64,000 nt of DNA from Streptomyces sp. PKU-EA00015 (GTDB lineage: Bacteria; Actinomycetota; Actinomycetes; Streptomycetales; Streptomycetaceae): NCBI RefSeq assembly GCF_013387495.1, contig NZ_JABZEE010000024.1:1-64000 (forward strand). The letters run 5' to 3'. The position numbers were made by a program, and so were the translations under genes. Shown one piece after another: positions 54,605-62,428 of this stretch; within the stretch, counting starts at the first letter, position 1; every line of letters starts with the position of its first letter. Below the pieces are notes generated by a model. That model had not been told where the DNA came from. It did no database searches and saw only the letters and a list, made by a program, of their open reading frames with translations.

Positions 54605-55666
54605 ATGAGCAGCGATCAGCAGTATCCGTCCGGCTCCTACGAGCCGTACCGGCAGCAGCAGCCGGAGCCGTACCCGGCACAGCAGGACGCGTACGGGCAG
54701 CAGCCCTACCCGGACGCGGGCGCCACGCAGACCTGGCAGGGCGACACCTGGGACACCCAGTACCAGCCGGTGATGCAGCCCGCTGCCGCGGCCGGCACGG
54801 CCTTCCTGCCGCCGCCGCCCGCCGAGGCGGCCGCTCCGCTGCCGCCCGAGTCCCCTGCGGCGCCGGCCGGCATGAGCCACGGCGCGCCCGGGGACGCTCC
54901 ACAGCCGCGGCTCACTGAAGCCCAGCGGGCCCGTGCCGAAGGCCGCTCGCCGATCATCGCGCCCGGTCTGCAGCCCGCCGGGCTGACCGCCCTGCTGGGT
55001 CTGCTGCTCGCGGGCGGCGCCGCCCTCGGCACGTACGGGCTGCTCGTCCCCCTCGTGCTGCTCCAGGCGGTCACCGCGGCGGGCTGGTTCCGGCTGAACG
55101 GGATGTGGCCCGCGCGGCAGGGCATCGCCCTGGCCTTCGCGGGCGGCCTCGTCGCCGACGCCGCGCTGCTCGCGGTGGGCCGGGGGAGCGCCCCGGCCGC
55201 GATCATCGGCACGCTCGGCGTGTGGGTGCTGCTCACGCTCGTCCTGCAGCTGCGCAGCCTCGCGAGCGCGGACGAGCGCATGGCCGGGCTGATGGCGACG
55301 GTCGCCTCGGCCGCGCTGGCGATCCTCGCCACGGGATTCCTCGCGGCGGACGCCGACGCGGTGACGATCGCCGCGATCGCCGTCGCCGTGGCCGTCGTCG
55401 CCCGTGCGCTGCCGCTGCCGGGCGTGGTCTCCGTCGTGGTCGCGCTGCTCGCGGCCACCGGAGCGGGCATCGCCGCGGGCGGGCTGACGAGTGCGGGATC
55501 CGGGGGCGCGTTGCTCGGGTGCGCGGCCGGTGCCTGCGCGCTGATCGGGCTGCGGGTTGCGAGCTACGACTACCCGTCCCGCTTCGTGCACATGACGGCG
55601 GGCGTGGCGCTGCCGCTGACGGCCGCGGCTCCCGTGGTGTATCTCCTCGGCCGCGCACTGGTCTGA
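54605..55666 (+). CDS. Polytopic membrane protein with Gln/Pro/Tyr-rich N terminus
   Basis: The 353-residue protein has a disordered N terminus (about 1-110) with repeated Q-Q-P-x-P-Y and Q-Q-D-A-Y-like units. About eight membrane helices follow, for example LTALLGLLLAGGAALGTYGL and VVSVVVALLAATGAGIAAGG, joined by short loops. I do not recognise a named family. Such proteins are common conserved Streptomyces membrane proteins. The start ATG lies 10 bases after the MoaD-like stop with GGAGGGTGAACC upstream, so co-transcription is likely. Confidence 0.7.
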   Translation: MSSDQQYPSGSYEPYRQQQPEPYPAQQDAYGQQPYPDAGATQTWQGDTWDTQYQPVMQPAAAAGTAFLPPPPAEAAAPLPPESPAAPAGMSHGAPGDAPQPRLTEAQRARAEGRSPIIAPGLQPAGLTALLGLLLAGGAALGTYGLLVPLVLLQAVTAAGWFRLNGMWPARQGIALAFAGGLVADAALLAVGRGSAPAAIIGTLGVWVLLTLVLQLRSLASADERMAGLMATVASAALAILATGFLAADADAVTIAAIAVAVAVVARALPLPGVVSVVVALLAATGAGIAAGGLTSAGSGGALLGCAAGACALIGLRVASYDYPSRFVHMTAGVALPLTAAAPVVYLLGRALV

Positions 55667-55835
55667 GCGGGCGCCGGCCCGGCGGTCTCGGTGCGCGACG
55701 CAGGCCCGGTACGGAACCAATGCCGGGCCCCGGACGTCGATCATTGAGCAGACGGCGTCGTCCGGACCGATTCACGCCCGCGGGCGGCCGGGGGCCGACA
55801 GGACAGGGCCAGGACAAGGTGGGGGACTCCGAGCA

Positions 55836-56585
55836 ATGCGTGCACTGCGGATACTGCTGATCGTCGGCGTGATCCTCGGCGGCCTCTTCGTCGCCGCCGA
55901 CCGGCTGGCGGTCAACCTGGCCGAGTCCGAGGCGGCGGACAGGATCAAGAGCAGTCAGGGGCTGTCCACGACGCCCGAGGTGTCCATCGGCGGCTTCCCG
56001 TTCCTCACCCAGGTGCTGGGCAGGGAGCTGGACGAGGTCGACGTGAGCCTCTCCGGCATCACCGCCACCGCGGGCGGCCGCGAGGTCAACGTCACCGAGG
56101 TGAAGGCCGAGTTGCGCCAGGTGCGCGTCGACGGGAGCTTCTCCTCCGCCACCGCCGGCCGGGCCGACGGGTCGGCCCGCATCTCGTACGCGGACCTGAG
56201 CGAGGCGGCCCCCAGGGGCGCCGCTGTCGCATACGCCGGTCCCGAGCGGGCCGCGAAGGGGCAGGTCAAGGTGACCGGTCCGCTGACCGGGCTGCTGGAG
56301 GGCGCGGGCGTCCCGGTGCCCGACACGCTGAAGGCGCTGCTCGGCGACCGTCAGGTCAGCACGTACAGCACGGTCGGCCTGAGTGACGGGACCACGGTGC
56401 GGCTGAAGGCGCAGGAGCTGCCGCGGCTGCCCGTCCCGGGCTTCGACGACAAGCTGCGCGAGGCCGTGGACTACGACCTGAAGATCGACGGGCTGCCGTC
56501 GAGCATCACCCTCGACAAGGTCGCGGTGACGGACGAGGGGCTGCGGTTCTCGGGCACCGGCAAGGACGTGGCGCTGACCGGCTGA
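55836..56585 (+). CDS. LmeA-like DUF2993 phospholipid-binding protein
   Basis: The 249-residue protein starts MRALRILLIVGVILGGLFVA, an N-terminal signal anchor. The DUF2993 domain follows: NLAESEAADRIKSSQGLS, EVSIGGFPFLTQVLGRELDE and the C-terminal LPSSITLDKVAVTDEGLRFS. In mycobacteria the family member LmeA acts in lipomannan elongation at the cell envelope. In Streptomyces the role is not established. The gene is separate from the membrane-protein gene upstream (169-base gap). Its start has GGGGGA at a suitable distance. Confidence 0.85.
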   Translation: MRALRILLIVGVILGGLFVAADRLAVNLAESEAADRIKSSQGLSTTPEVSIGGFPFLTQVLGRELDEVDVSLSGITATAGGREVNVTEVKAELRQVRVDGSFSSATAGRADGSARISYADLSEAAPRGAAVAYAGPERAAKGQVKVTGPLTGLLEGAGVPVPDTLKALLGDRQVSTYSTVGLSDGTTVRLKAQELPRLPVPGFDDKLREAVDYDLKIDGLPSSITLDKVAVTDEGLRFSGTGKDVALTG

Positions 56586-56800
56586 GTCCGGTCGGAGGGG
56601 CAGGACCGACGCGCCGGACGGGTCGGCGGCCGCATGGTGAGACGGCCGCGTCCGAGGGGCAGGAGAGGCTGGCGCGAGCCTCGTCGGCGACGGGGCGGGC
56701 GCACGTTCCCGGAGCCATCTGTCCCGCATAGTGGACGATCGCGTCTCACCATACGACACGCCGGTGACATGGCAGCCGACTCGTCCCTACGATCGGTCCC

Positions 56801-56884
56801 ATGAAGCAGCGACAGGCGGATCTCACGAAGCGGCGGGCAGTAGACCTGTGCCGCGTCGCCGCCATGCTCTGTCGCACTGTCTGA
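56801..56884 (+). CDS. Cysteine-containing leader peptide upstream of the sulfurtransferase operon
   Basis: The 27-residue reading frame starts MKQRQADLTKRRAVDLCR and ends VAAMLCRTV, then stops. It is too short for standard gene finding but has the recurrent features of Streptomyces sulfur-metabolism leader peptides: a basic TKRR segment and two Cys codons in DLCR-x-A-x-x-LCR. It lies 145 bases upstream of the thiosulfate sulfurtransferase gene in the same direction. Translation of the Cys codons could sense cysteine availability and control the operon by attenuation or ribosome stalling. That mechanism is inference. Confidence 0.75.
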   Translation: MKQRQADLTKRRAVDLCRVAAMLCRTV

Positions 56885-57029
56885 GCGGGCCCCGACTCCC
56901 GTATCCCTCAGGCCCTTCGACCTCTGTCAGGGCCGCCGTGCTGATCCACGCGCCTTCCGCGTACCCGCACACCTCTCGCGCACAACCCTCGCGCACCACC
57001 GCCGCACACTGCCCCGGAGGAGAAGAAGC

Positions 57030-57875
57030 ATGAGCCGCAGCGACGTCCTGGTAGACGCCGACTGGGTCGAGGCCCACATCGACGACCCGAAGGTCGTCAT
57101 CGTCGAGGTCGACGAGGACACCTCGGCCTACGACAAGAACCACATCAAGAACGCGGTCCGCATCGACTGGACCAAGGACCTGCAGGACCCGGTCCGCCGT
57201 GACTTCATCGACCAGGAGGGCTTCGAGAAGCTCCTGTCGGCGAAGGGGATCGCGAACGACTCCACGGTCGTCCTCTACGGCGGCAACAACAACTGGTTCG
57301 CGTCCTACGCCTTCTGGTACTTCAAGCTCTACGGCCACAGCGACGTCCGTCTCCTCGACGGCGGCCGCAAGAAGTGGGAGCTCGACTCCCGCGACCTGGT
57401 CGACGGTTCCCAGGTGCCCGCCCGCCCGGCCACCGAGTACAAGGCCCAGCCGCAGGACGCGTCCATCCGCGCCTTCCGTGACGACGTCGTCGCCGCGATC
57501 GGCAGCCAGAACCTCGTCGACGTGCGGTCGCCCGACGAGTTCAGCGGCAAGCTGCTCGCCCCGGCGCACCTCCCGCAGGAGCAGTCGCAGCGCCCCGGCC
57601 ACGTGCCGAGCGCCCGCAACATCCCGTGGTCGAAGAACGCCAACGACGACGGCACCTTCAAGTCGGACGAGGAGCTCCGCGAGCTCTACGCCGAGGAGCA
57701 GGTCGACCTGGCGAAGGACACCATCGCCTACTGCCGTATCGGTGAGCGTTCCGCGCTGACCTGGTTCGTGCTGCACGAGCTGCTCGGTGTCGAGAACGTC
57801 AAGAACTACGACGGTTCCTGGACCGAGTACGGCTCCCTCGTGGGCGTGCCGATCGAGCTCGGCGCCAACAAGTAA
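57030..57875 (+). CDS. cysA: Thiosulfate sulfurtransferase (rhodanese)
   Basis: The 281-residue protein has two rhodanese domains. The N-terminal inactive domain includes VLVDADWVEAHIDDPKVVIV. The C-terminal active domain has catalytic Cys in DTIAYCRIGERSALTWFVLH (about residue 233), in the CRIGER active-site loop typical of CysA/SseA-type enzymes. It transfers sulfane sulfur from thiosulfate to cyanide or thiols. In actinobacteria it is called CysA or SseA. A 27-residue Cys leader lies upstream and the DUF1416 gene downstream. Confidence 0.95.
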   Translation: MSRSDVLVDADWVEAHIDDPKVVIVEVDEDTSAYDKNHIKNAVRIDWTKDLQDPVRRDFIDQEGFEKLLSAKGIANDSTVVLYGGNNNWFASYAFWYFKLYGHSDVRLLDGGRKKWELDSRDLVDGSQVPARPATEYKAQPQDASIRAFRDDVVAAIGSQNLVDVRSPDEFSGKLLAPAHLPQEQSQRPGHVPSARNIPWSKNANDDGTFKSDEELRELYAEEQVDLAKDTIAYCRIGERSALTWFVLHELLGVENVKNYDGSWTEYGSLVGVPIELGANK

Positions 57876-57911
57876 TCCGCCCCGACCCGACCCATAAGAA
57901 GGACGAAAGAC

Positions 57912-58199
57912 ATGTGTGGAGCGAAGGCCGGCGGCCCCGACGCCTCGACGATCAAGCCCGGTGAGACCACCATCCAGGGCCAGGTGACCCGCGACGGCGA
58001 GCCCGTCACCGGCTACGTGCGCCTGCTGGACTCGACCGGCGAGTTCACCGCCGAGGTCCCGACCTCGGCGACCGGACAGTTCCGTTTCTACGCGGCCGAG
58101 GGCACGTGGACCGTGCGCGCCTTGGTCCCGGGCGCCACGGCGGACCGTACCGTCGTCGCGCAGACCGGCGGACTCTCCGAGGTCGCGATCGCCGTCTGA
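57912..58199 (+). CDS. DUF1416 protein of the sulfurtransferase operon
   Basis: The 95-residue protein starts MCGAKAGGPDASTIKPGET. It forms an all-beta transthyretin/CNA-B-like fold (TIQGQVTRDGEPVTGYVRLL, EFTAEVPTSATGQFRFYAAE), ending EVAIAV. The N-terminal Cys at position 2 is a family feature and might accept sulfur. The gene follows cysA after 36 bases, and this pair is conserved in actinobacteria. No enzymatic function is established. A terminator hairpin follows 15 bases later. Confidence 0.9.
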   Translation: MCGAKAGGPDASTIKPGETTIQGQVTRDGEPVTGYVRLLDSTGEFTAEVPTSATGQFRFYAAEGTWTVRALVPGATADRTVVAQTGGLSEVAIAV

Positions 58200-58214
58200 T
58201 CGCCGACTGACCGG

Positions 58215-58274
58215 CCGAAGGGCCGCACCTCCTGGGGGTTGGACGCTTACCGGGAAAGAGGTGCGGCCCTTCGG
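58215..58274. terminator. Perfect 17-base-stem hairpin after DUF1416
   Basis: CCGAAGGGCCGCACCTC (58215-58231) is the exact complement of 58258-58274, with a 26-base loop. It begins 15 bases past the DUF1416 stop and terminates the sulfur operon. The right arm falls just before the next small gene. Confidence 0.8.
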
Positions 58275-58289
58275 TCGTACGCTGAAGAC

Positions 58290-58553
58290 ATGTACGCGCG
58301 ACGGCGTCGCACCTACTTGCTGATGATGGGCGGATGCCTCGTCCTGTTCGTCTCCGCCTGGGCCGTCGTGCGGCTGTGGTCGGTCCCGGTGGCCGTCGGC
58401 ATGTGCCTCGTCGCCATGGTCGTCCCGCCGGTCGCGGCGGTGATCGCCAACCGGCGGGGCCCGGACGACCGCTGGTGGGACGACCCGTCCGGGGACCCTC
58501 AGTCCGACGAATGGTGGGACGAGATCGACGGTAAGCGCAGACCGCGTCAGTAG
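58290..58553 (+). CDS. DUF3099 small membrane protein
   Basis: The 87-residue protein begins MYARRRRTYLLMMGGCLVLF, with two membrane helices (about 9-28 and 33-53) and an acidic Trp-rich tail (PDDRWWDDPSGDPQSDEWWD) typical of DUF3099. Its function is unknown. The ATG at 58290 is preferred over an upstream ATG because the terminator of the sulfur operon would otherwise lie inside the gene. It overlaps the convergent DsrE-like gene by 7 bases. Confidence 0.8.
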   Translation: MYARRRRTYLLMMGGCLVLFVSAWAVVRLWSVPVAVGMCLVAMVVPPVAAVIANRRGPDDRWWDDPSGDPQSDEWWDEIDGKRRPRQ

Positions 58554-58909
58554 ACGAGGGACTGCACGTCGTCCTGCACGGCCTCGCTGACGAAGACCTG
58601 CGCGCCCGCGATCCGTACGCCCTCCAGCACGTCCTTCTCCGTGATCTCGCGCCGGGCCGCGCACTGGGTGCACAGGGTGACGCGCCCGCCGGCCAGGATC
58701 GACTCGAGCAGATCGGGCAGCGGCGCGGCGTGCGGCAGTTCGAACTCGGCCGCGCGCCCGGGCAGGGCGAACCACGAGGACTCACCGGTCAGCCAGAGCG
58801 AGACCTCGACCCCACTGGCCACGGCGACGGCCGCCACGGTGAAGGCCTGGGAGCAGCGTTCGGGTGCGTCGGCACCTGCGGTCACCTTGATCACGAGCTT
58901 CTTCGCCAT
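58547..58909 (-). CDS. DsrE-family small protein
   Basis: The 120-residue protein starts MAKKLVIKVTAGADAPERCS. The DsrE/DsrF-like fold is visible in AFTVAAVAVASGVEVSLWLT and the LPDLLESILAGGRVTLCTQC segment, where Cys 89-92 (CTQC) could carry sulfur or redox function. It ends EDVQSLVY-like. Its position opposite the sulfurtransferase cluster supports a sulfur-relay role, but this is inference. Its start codon lies 104 bases from the next rightward gene, so the promoters are divergent. Confidence 0.8.
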   Translation of the reverse strand: MAKKLVIKVTAGADAPERCSQAFTVAAVAVASGVEVSLWLTGESSWFALPGRAAEFELPHAAPLPDLLESILAGGRVTLCTQCAARREITEKDVLEGVRIAGAQVFVSEAVQDDVQSLVY

Positions 58910-59012
58910 ATGCCGAACTGTAATCCGCCGACGGGCAACCTCACGCGTCACCTGTGTGTCAGGTACATGCGCGGATAACGGAATCCGTGCTTCATTTCTC
59001 GTGGGGGTCCAT

Positions 59013-59789
59013 TTGGAACCACAACAGGAAGCGGATCCCGCTGCCGGTGCGACCGTACGGCCACGGCGGCGCGGCCGTACGGCACTGGTCATCGCCGCGG
59101 CCGTCGCTCTCGGCCTCGTCGGCGGCACCGCGGTCGGTTACGCCGTGCAGGCCGAGCGCGCCCCGACTCCGCTCCCGCCGCTGTCCCAGCCCAGACTCTC
59201 GTATCCGGCCGAGCCGCTGCCAAAGGGGCAGGGCGTCGAGCCGCTGTCCGCGAAGGAGGACCGCCGGGCCAGGACATCGGGCGACCTCACCAAGGTGCTC
59301 GTGCCGCGCCCGGCCGGGGCACGTGAGTCGGAGCTGGCCTGGCTCGAGGACGGCTGGACCGGACTGGACGGCTACGTGCTCGACTTCCAGAGTGAGGGCT
59401 ACATGTTCGAGAGCCTCGCCGAGGGCGGTTTCCGCCGTACCGCGTCGACCTCGTGGACGCAGGGCGAGCACCGTCGGACAACGGTGCGGCTCGTGCAGTT
59501 CCACCCCGGACCGGTGCTCGGCGCCGTGGAGCACGCCGAGGGCCAGCTCGACTACATGGACGACCCGGAGCGCGGGGCCGGGAACGAGGGCGACCCGATC
59601 AAGGGCACGGCCGACGGGCGCTACTTCCTCTACAAGGTCAAGAACAAGCCCGGGTACCTGCCGTCCTACCGCGCCAGGGCCATCGCCTACCGCGGCGACG
59701 TCATGCTCGACATCAACATCTTCGACACCGAGCCGATCAGCAAGAAGGTCATCCGGACGCTGGCCGAGCGGCAGCTGGAGCGCCTGTGA
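59013..59789 (+). CDS. Single-span exported protein, first of three related-looking genes
   Basis: The 258-residue protein starts at TTG (MEPQQEADPAAGATV) with GGGGG 5 bases upstream; GTG 59001 is an alternative that would overlap that site. One membrane helix (ALVIAAAVALGLVGGTAVGY, about 22-41) is followed by an extracytoplasmic domain of about 215 residues (ELAWLEDGWTGLDGYVLDFQ, YFLYKVKNKPGYLPSYRARA). I do not recognise a family. Its stop overlaps the ATG of the second gene (TGATG). The three proteins of this operon share the same plan but little obvious sequence. Confidence 0.65.
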   Translation: MEPQQEADPAAGATVRPRRRGRTALVIAAAVALGLVGGTAVGYAVQAERAPTPLPPLSQPRLSYPAEPLPKGQGVEPLSAKEDRRARTSGDLTKVLVPRPAGARESELAWLEDGWTGLDGYVLDFQSEGYMFESLAEGGFRRTASTSWTQGEHRRTTVRLVQFHPGPVLGAVEHAEGQLDYMDDPERGAGNEGDPIKGTADGRYFLYKVKNKPGYLPSYRARAIAYRGDVMLDINIFDTEPISKKVIRTLAERQLERL

Positions 59790-60676
59790 TGCACGAAAGC
59801 GACAACGAGAGCACCGGCCTGAGCGCCGGAACCGACGGCCTGAGTGCTGGAACCGACGGCCTGAGCACCGGTGCCGACAGCGGCGCTCCCCAGCCGGCCT
59901 CCACCGGGCCCCGCGGCTCCGCCCGGCGGCTGCTGTCCACCGTGCTCCCCACGGTCCTCGTCCTGGGCGCGCTCGGGGGCGGCATCGTCTTCGTCAAGAC
60001 GACCGTCGACGGCGCGGACACCACCGCGGCCACCCAGGTGTGGGAGGAGCCCGCGGACGAGCCCGCAGACGACCCGGCCGCCTCCGCGAGCCGCGGCCGT
60101 ACGGACACCGAGCTCAGCCGCACCCTGCTGCCGGTGCCGGAAGGCTTCCGGCTCGGCCCGGACATCGAGTCGTACGGCAACGACAGTGAGCTCGGCCCGC
60201 GTCAGGCCGCCGCGCTGCTCAAGTCGGCCGTACGCGGCATCTCGGGCAAGCAGCGCAGGGAGTACGAGCGTCAGATCGACAAGCTCGGGGTGCGGGGTTT
60301 CGCCATGCGCTCCTACGCGTCGGACGGCAACGACCTCGTCGTCGAGATCCTCGTGACCCGCATGAAGAACAAGGGCAGGGTCCACGAAATGTACGAGAAC
60401 CGGATCGACCTGTACGAGTCCATCGACGAGATGCGCAAGGGCCCGAAGATCGAGGGCCACAGGAAGGCGAAGTGCTTCCTGATGCCCACCTTCGACGAGA
60501 AGGCGGAGAACGACGACGAGAAGGTCGACGTCGACGGCATGACCTGCTCGGCCTACGACGGCGATCTGCTGGTCACCGTCAACACCTCCGGCAGCACGCC
60601 CTTCGACAGGTCGGCCGCCGCCGGGCTGGTGAAGGACCAGCTCGACCACATCGCATCCCCGGGGGAGTACGTATGA
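59789..60676 (+). CDS. Single-span exported protein, second of three, with N-terminal tandem repeat
   Basis: The 295-residue protein has a short N-terminal repeat (GLSAGTDGLSAGTDGLSTG, units of 7 residues). One membrane helix (STVLPTVLVLGALGGGIVFV, about 48-67) and an extracytoplasmic domain follow, with Cys in HRKAKCFLMPTF and DGMTCSAYDGDLLVTVNTSG that might form a disulfide. SRTLLPVPEGFRLGPDIES and KLGVRGFAMRSYASDG resemble segments of the third protein. The family is not recognised. Its stop overlaps the ATG of the next gene (ATGA). Confidence 0.65.
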   Translation: MHESDNESTGLSAGTDGLSAGTDGLSTGADSGAPQPASTGPRGSARRLLSTVLPTVLVLGALGGGIVFVKTTVDGADTTAATQVWEEPADEPADDPAASASRGRTDTELSRTLLPVPEGFRLGPDIESYGNDSELGPRQAAALLKSAVRGISGKQRREYERQIDKLGVRGFAMRSYASDGNDLVVEILVTRMKNKGRVHEMYENRIDLYESIDEMRKGPKIEGHRKAKCFLMPTFDEKAENDDEKVDVDGMTCSAYDGDLLVTVNTSGSTPFDRSAAAGLVKDQLDHIASPGEYV

Positions 60677-61566
60677 CCGAGCAGATCACTCCCGCGGCTG
60701 CCGAGGCGGGCCGGGAAACAGGCTTGGTCCCGCCCGCCCCCGGGGTCACGCCGTCCGACGCCGAGCCCGACGGGGCGACGCCCGCCCCGTCGGCGGCCGG
60801 CCCTGCCCGGCCGCAGCGCCGCCTGCTGCGCGCCGCCCTGCGATGGTCCGCCGCCGTACTGATCTGCGGCGCGGTCGGCAGCGGTACGGCGTTCGGCCTC
60901 ATCGGCATGGAACGCACCGACGTGCCGGGCCTCGCGACCGAGGACGACGGCCGCTGGACGTACCCGGAGCTGTCGCTGCCCGCGCTCCCGGCTGGTGTCC
61001 AGCGCCCCTTCACCGACGGCAACGCGGGCGAGGTGCACCACGCCGACCTGCGCACATTGCTTCTGCCTGCCCCACGCGGGGCCACCGCGGACGGGGAACT
61101 CGACGGCGGTTTCGTGCCCACCGACCGGTACCTGGCCGAGTATGCCGAGGACGAACGGGGCGACCTGCGGCAGGCGCTGACGGACCTCTCCGTGCGGCAC
61201 ATCGCCGCCCGCGGCTGGACCATGCCCGACGGCACCAGCTCCCGTGTCTACCTGCTGCGCTTCACCTCGGTCGCGTACGCCGAGGCGTACAAGGACCAGC
61301 AGCTCGCGCTCGGGGTGGCGGCCGGTGCCGAGCCGGCGCAGGGGCCCGAGAGCGAGCTGGACGAGGCGTACGACGCGGTCGGCAAGGTGCCGATGACGTC
61401 CGTGTACGCCTACAGGGAGGCCAAGCCGTACGGTGACGAGCACGTGCGTCACGCGTACGTCCTCGCCGGCGACACCCTGGCGCTCGTCGTGCACTCCCGG
61501 AAGGGAACCGCTCCCGCCGTCCCCTTCCACCAGACGCTCGTCCTGCAGAACCAGCTCCTCGGCTGA
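60673..61566 (+). CDS. Single-span exported protein, third of three
   Basis: The 297-residue protein has a Pro/Ala-rich N terminus and one helix (RWSAAVLICGAVGSGTAFGL, about 57-76). Its extracytoplasmic domain shares motifs with the second protein: LRTLLLPAPRGATADGELDG against LLPVPEGFRLG-type sequence, and RHIAARGWTMPDGTSSRVYL against VRGFAMRSYASDG. A gene duplication is likely. The three coupled genes (59013-61566) probably make a surface complex of unknown function. It ends with a strong hairpin and the small membrane gene follows. Confidence 0.65.
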   Translation: MTEQITPAAAEAGRETGLVPPAPGVTPSDAEPDGATPAPSAAGPARPQRRLLRAALRWSAAVLICGAVGSGTAFGLIGMERTDVPGLATEDDGRWTYPELSLPALPAGVQRPFTDGNAGEVHHADLRTLLLPAPRGATADGELDGGFVPTDRYLAEYAEDERGDLRQALTDLSVRHIAARGWTMPDGTSSRVYLLRFTSVAYAEAYKDQQLALGVAAGAEPAQGPESELDEAYDAVGKVPMTSVYAYREAKPYGDEHVRHAYVLAGDTLALVVHSRKGTAPAVPFHQTLVLQNQLLG

Positions 61567-61577
61567 CACGGACCTCA

Positions 61578-61626
61578 CAGAACGGGCCCCGCCCCGGCCT
61601 ACTAAGCTGGGGCCCGGCCCGTTCTG
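61578..61626. terminator. Hairpin between the three-gene operon and the 32-residue protein gene
   Basis: CAGAACGGGCC (61578-61588) pairs perfectly with GGCCCGTTCTG (61616-61626), and further G+C pairing is possible inside. It is 12 bases past the stop of the operon. Confidence 0.75.
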
Positions 61627-61654
61627 CCTTCACCGCTCATTCGAGGAGCACTCC

Positions 61655-61753
61655 GTGATCGTTTTCTTCGAAGCCCTGCTGGTTCTGGTCTGTGTCGGCG
61701 TCCTCGCCTTCACCGGTCTGGCTGTGAAGAAGCTGTACCAGGGCCAGCGCTGA
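61655..61753 (+). CDS. 32-residue single-span membrane protein
   Basis: The reading frame starts at GTG, with CGAGGAGC 9-16 bases upstream. It encodes MIVFFEALLVLVCVGVLAFT and then GLAVKKLYQGQR: one membrane helix with a basic cytoplasmic end. It is too short for standard gene finding. Similar very short proteins are recurrent at this locus in my memory of Streptomyces genomes. Function is unknown. It lies 34 bases before the nitrobindin-like gene and may be co-transcribed with it. Confidence 0.65.
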   Translation: MIVFFEALLVLVCVGVLAFTGLAVKKLYQGQR

Positions 61754-61787
61754 CCGCCCGTACCGTCACCGACCCACAGAGCTGCTC

Positions 61788-62360
61788 ATGATCGAGATCC
61801 CGTCCGACCTGAACCCGGACCTCGTCCCCCTCGCGTTCCTCCTCGGCACGTGGGAGGGCGCGGGCGTATCGGACTTCCCCGGCGCCGAGAAGTGCAACTT
61901 CGGCCAGTCAGTGACCTTCAGCCATGACGGCCGCGACTTCATCGAGTACGTCTCGCACTCGTGGGTCCTCGACGGCGAGGGCAACAAGGTCAAGCCGCTG
62001 GAGAGCGAGAGCGGCTACTGGCGCATCGACAAGGACCGCAAGGTCGAGGTCGTCATGGTCCGCGACCAGGGCATCGTGGAGATCTGGTACGGCGAGCTCG
62101 CCGACCAGAAGCCGCAGATCGACCTGGTGACGGACGCCGTCGCGCGCACTGCCGTCTCCGGCCCGTACAGCGGCGGCAAGCGGCTCTACGGCTACGTGAA
62201 GAGCGACCTGATGTGGGTGGGCGAGAAGGCCACCCCGGAGGTCCCGCTGCGGCCGTACATGTCGGCGCACCTGAAGAAGGTCGTCACCCCGGAGCAGGTC
62301 GCGTCCTGGGCCAAGGACCTCGGCGACCTGCCCGACGACGGCATCGCGTTCTTCAGGTAG
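61788..62360 (+). CDS. FABP-family heme-binding beta-barrel protein (nitrobindin-like)
   Basis: The 190-residue protein has the nitrobindin pattern: LVPLAFLLGTWEGAGVSDFP near the N terminus (G-T-W-x-G-x-G) and ESESGYWRIDKDRKVEVVMV in the barrel. Near the C terminus a His in MSAHLKKVVTPEQV is the usual proximal heme ligand position. Related proteins bind ferric heme and detoxify peroxynitrite. Length and order of strands match the family. It lies next to the metal regulator nur, but a direct link is not shown. Confidence 0.88.
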   Translation: MIEIPSDLNPDLVPLAFLLGTWEGAGVSDFPGAEKCNFGQSVTFSHDGRDFIEYVSHSWVLDGEGNKVKPLESESGYWRIDKDRKVEVVMVRDQGIVEIWYGELADQKPQIDLVTDAVARTAVSGPYSGGKRLYGYVKSDLMWVGEKATPEVPLRPYMSAHLKKVVTPEQVASWAKDLGDLPDDGIAFFR

Positions 62361-62428
62361 GCAGGGCTTTCGGCCAAGCCAGGGGTGCAGCCGGGGCCGG
62401 GCGGCGTGCCGCTGCCTAGACTGGGGCT

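Noticed and set aside
56823..58775. 650-codon leftward frame opposite the sulfurtransferase operon
   Set aside because: The rightward genes have unambiguous rhodanese and DUF1416 motifs; this is their mirror frame.
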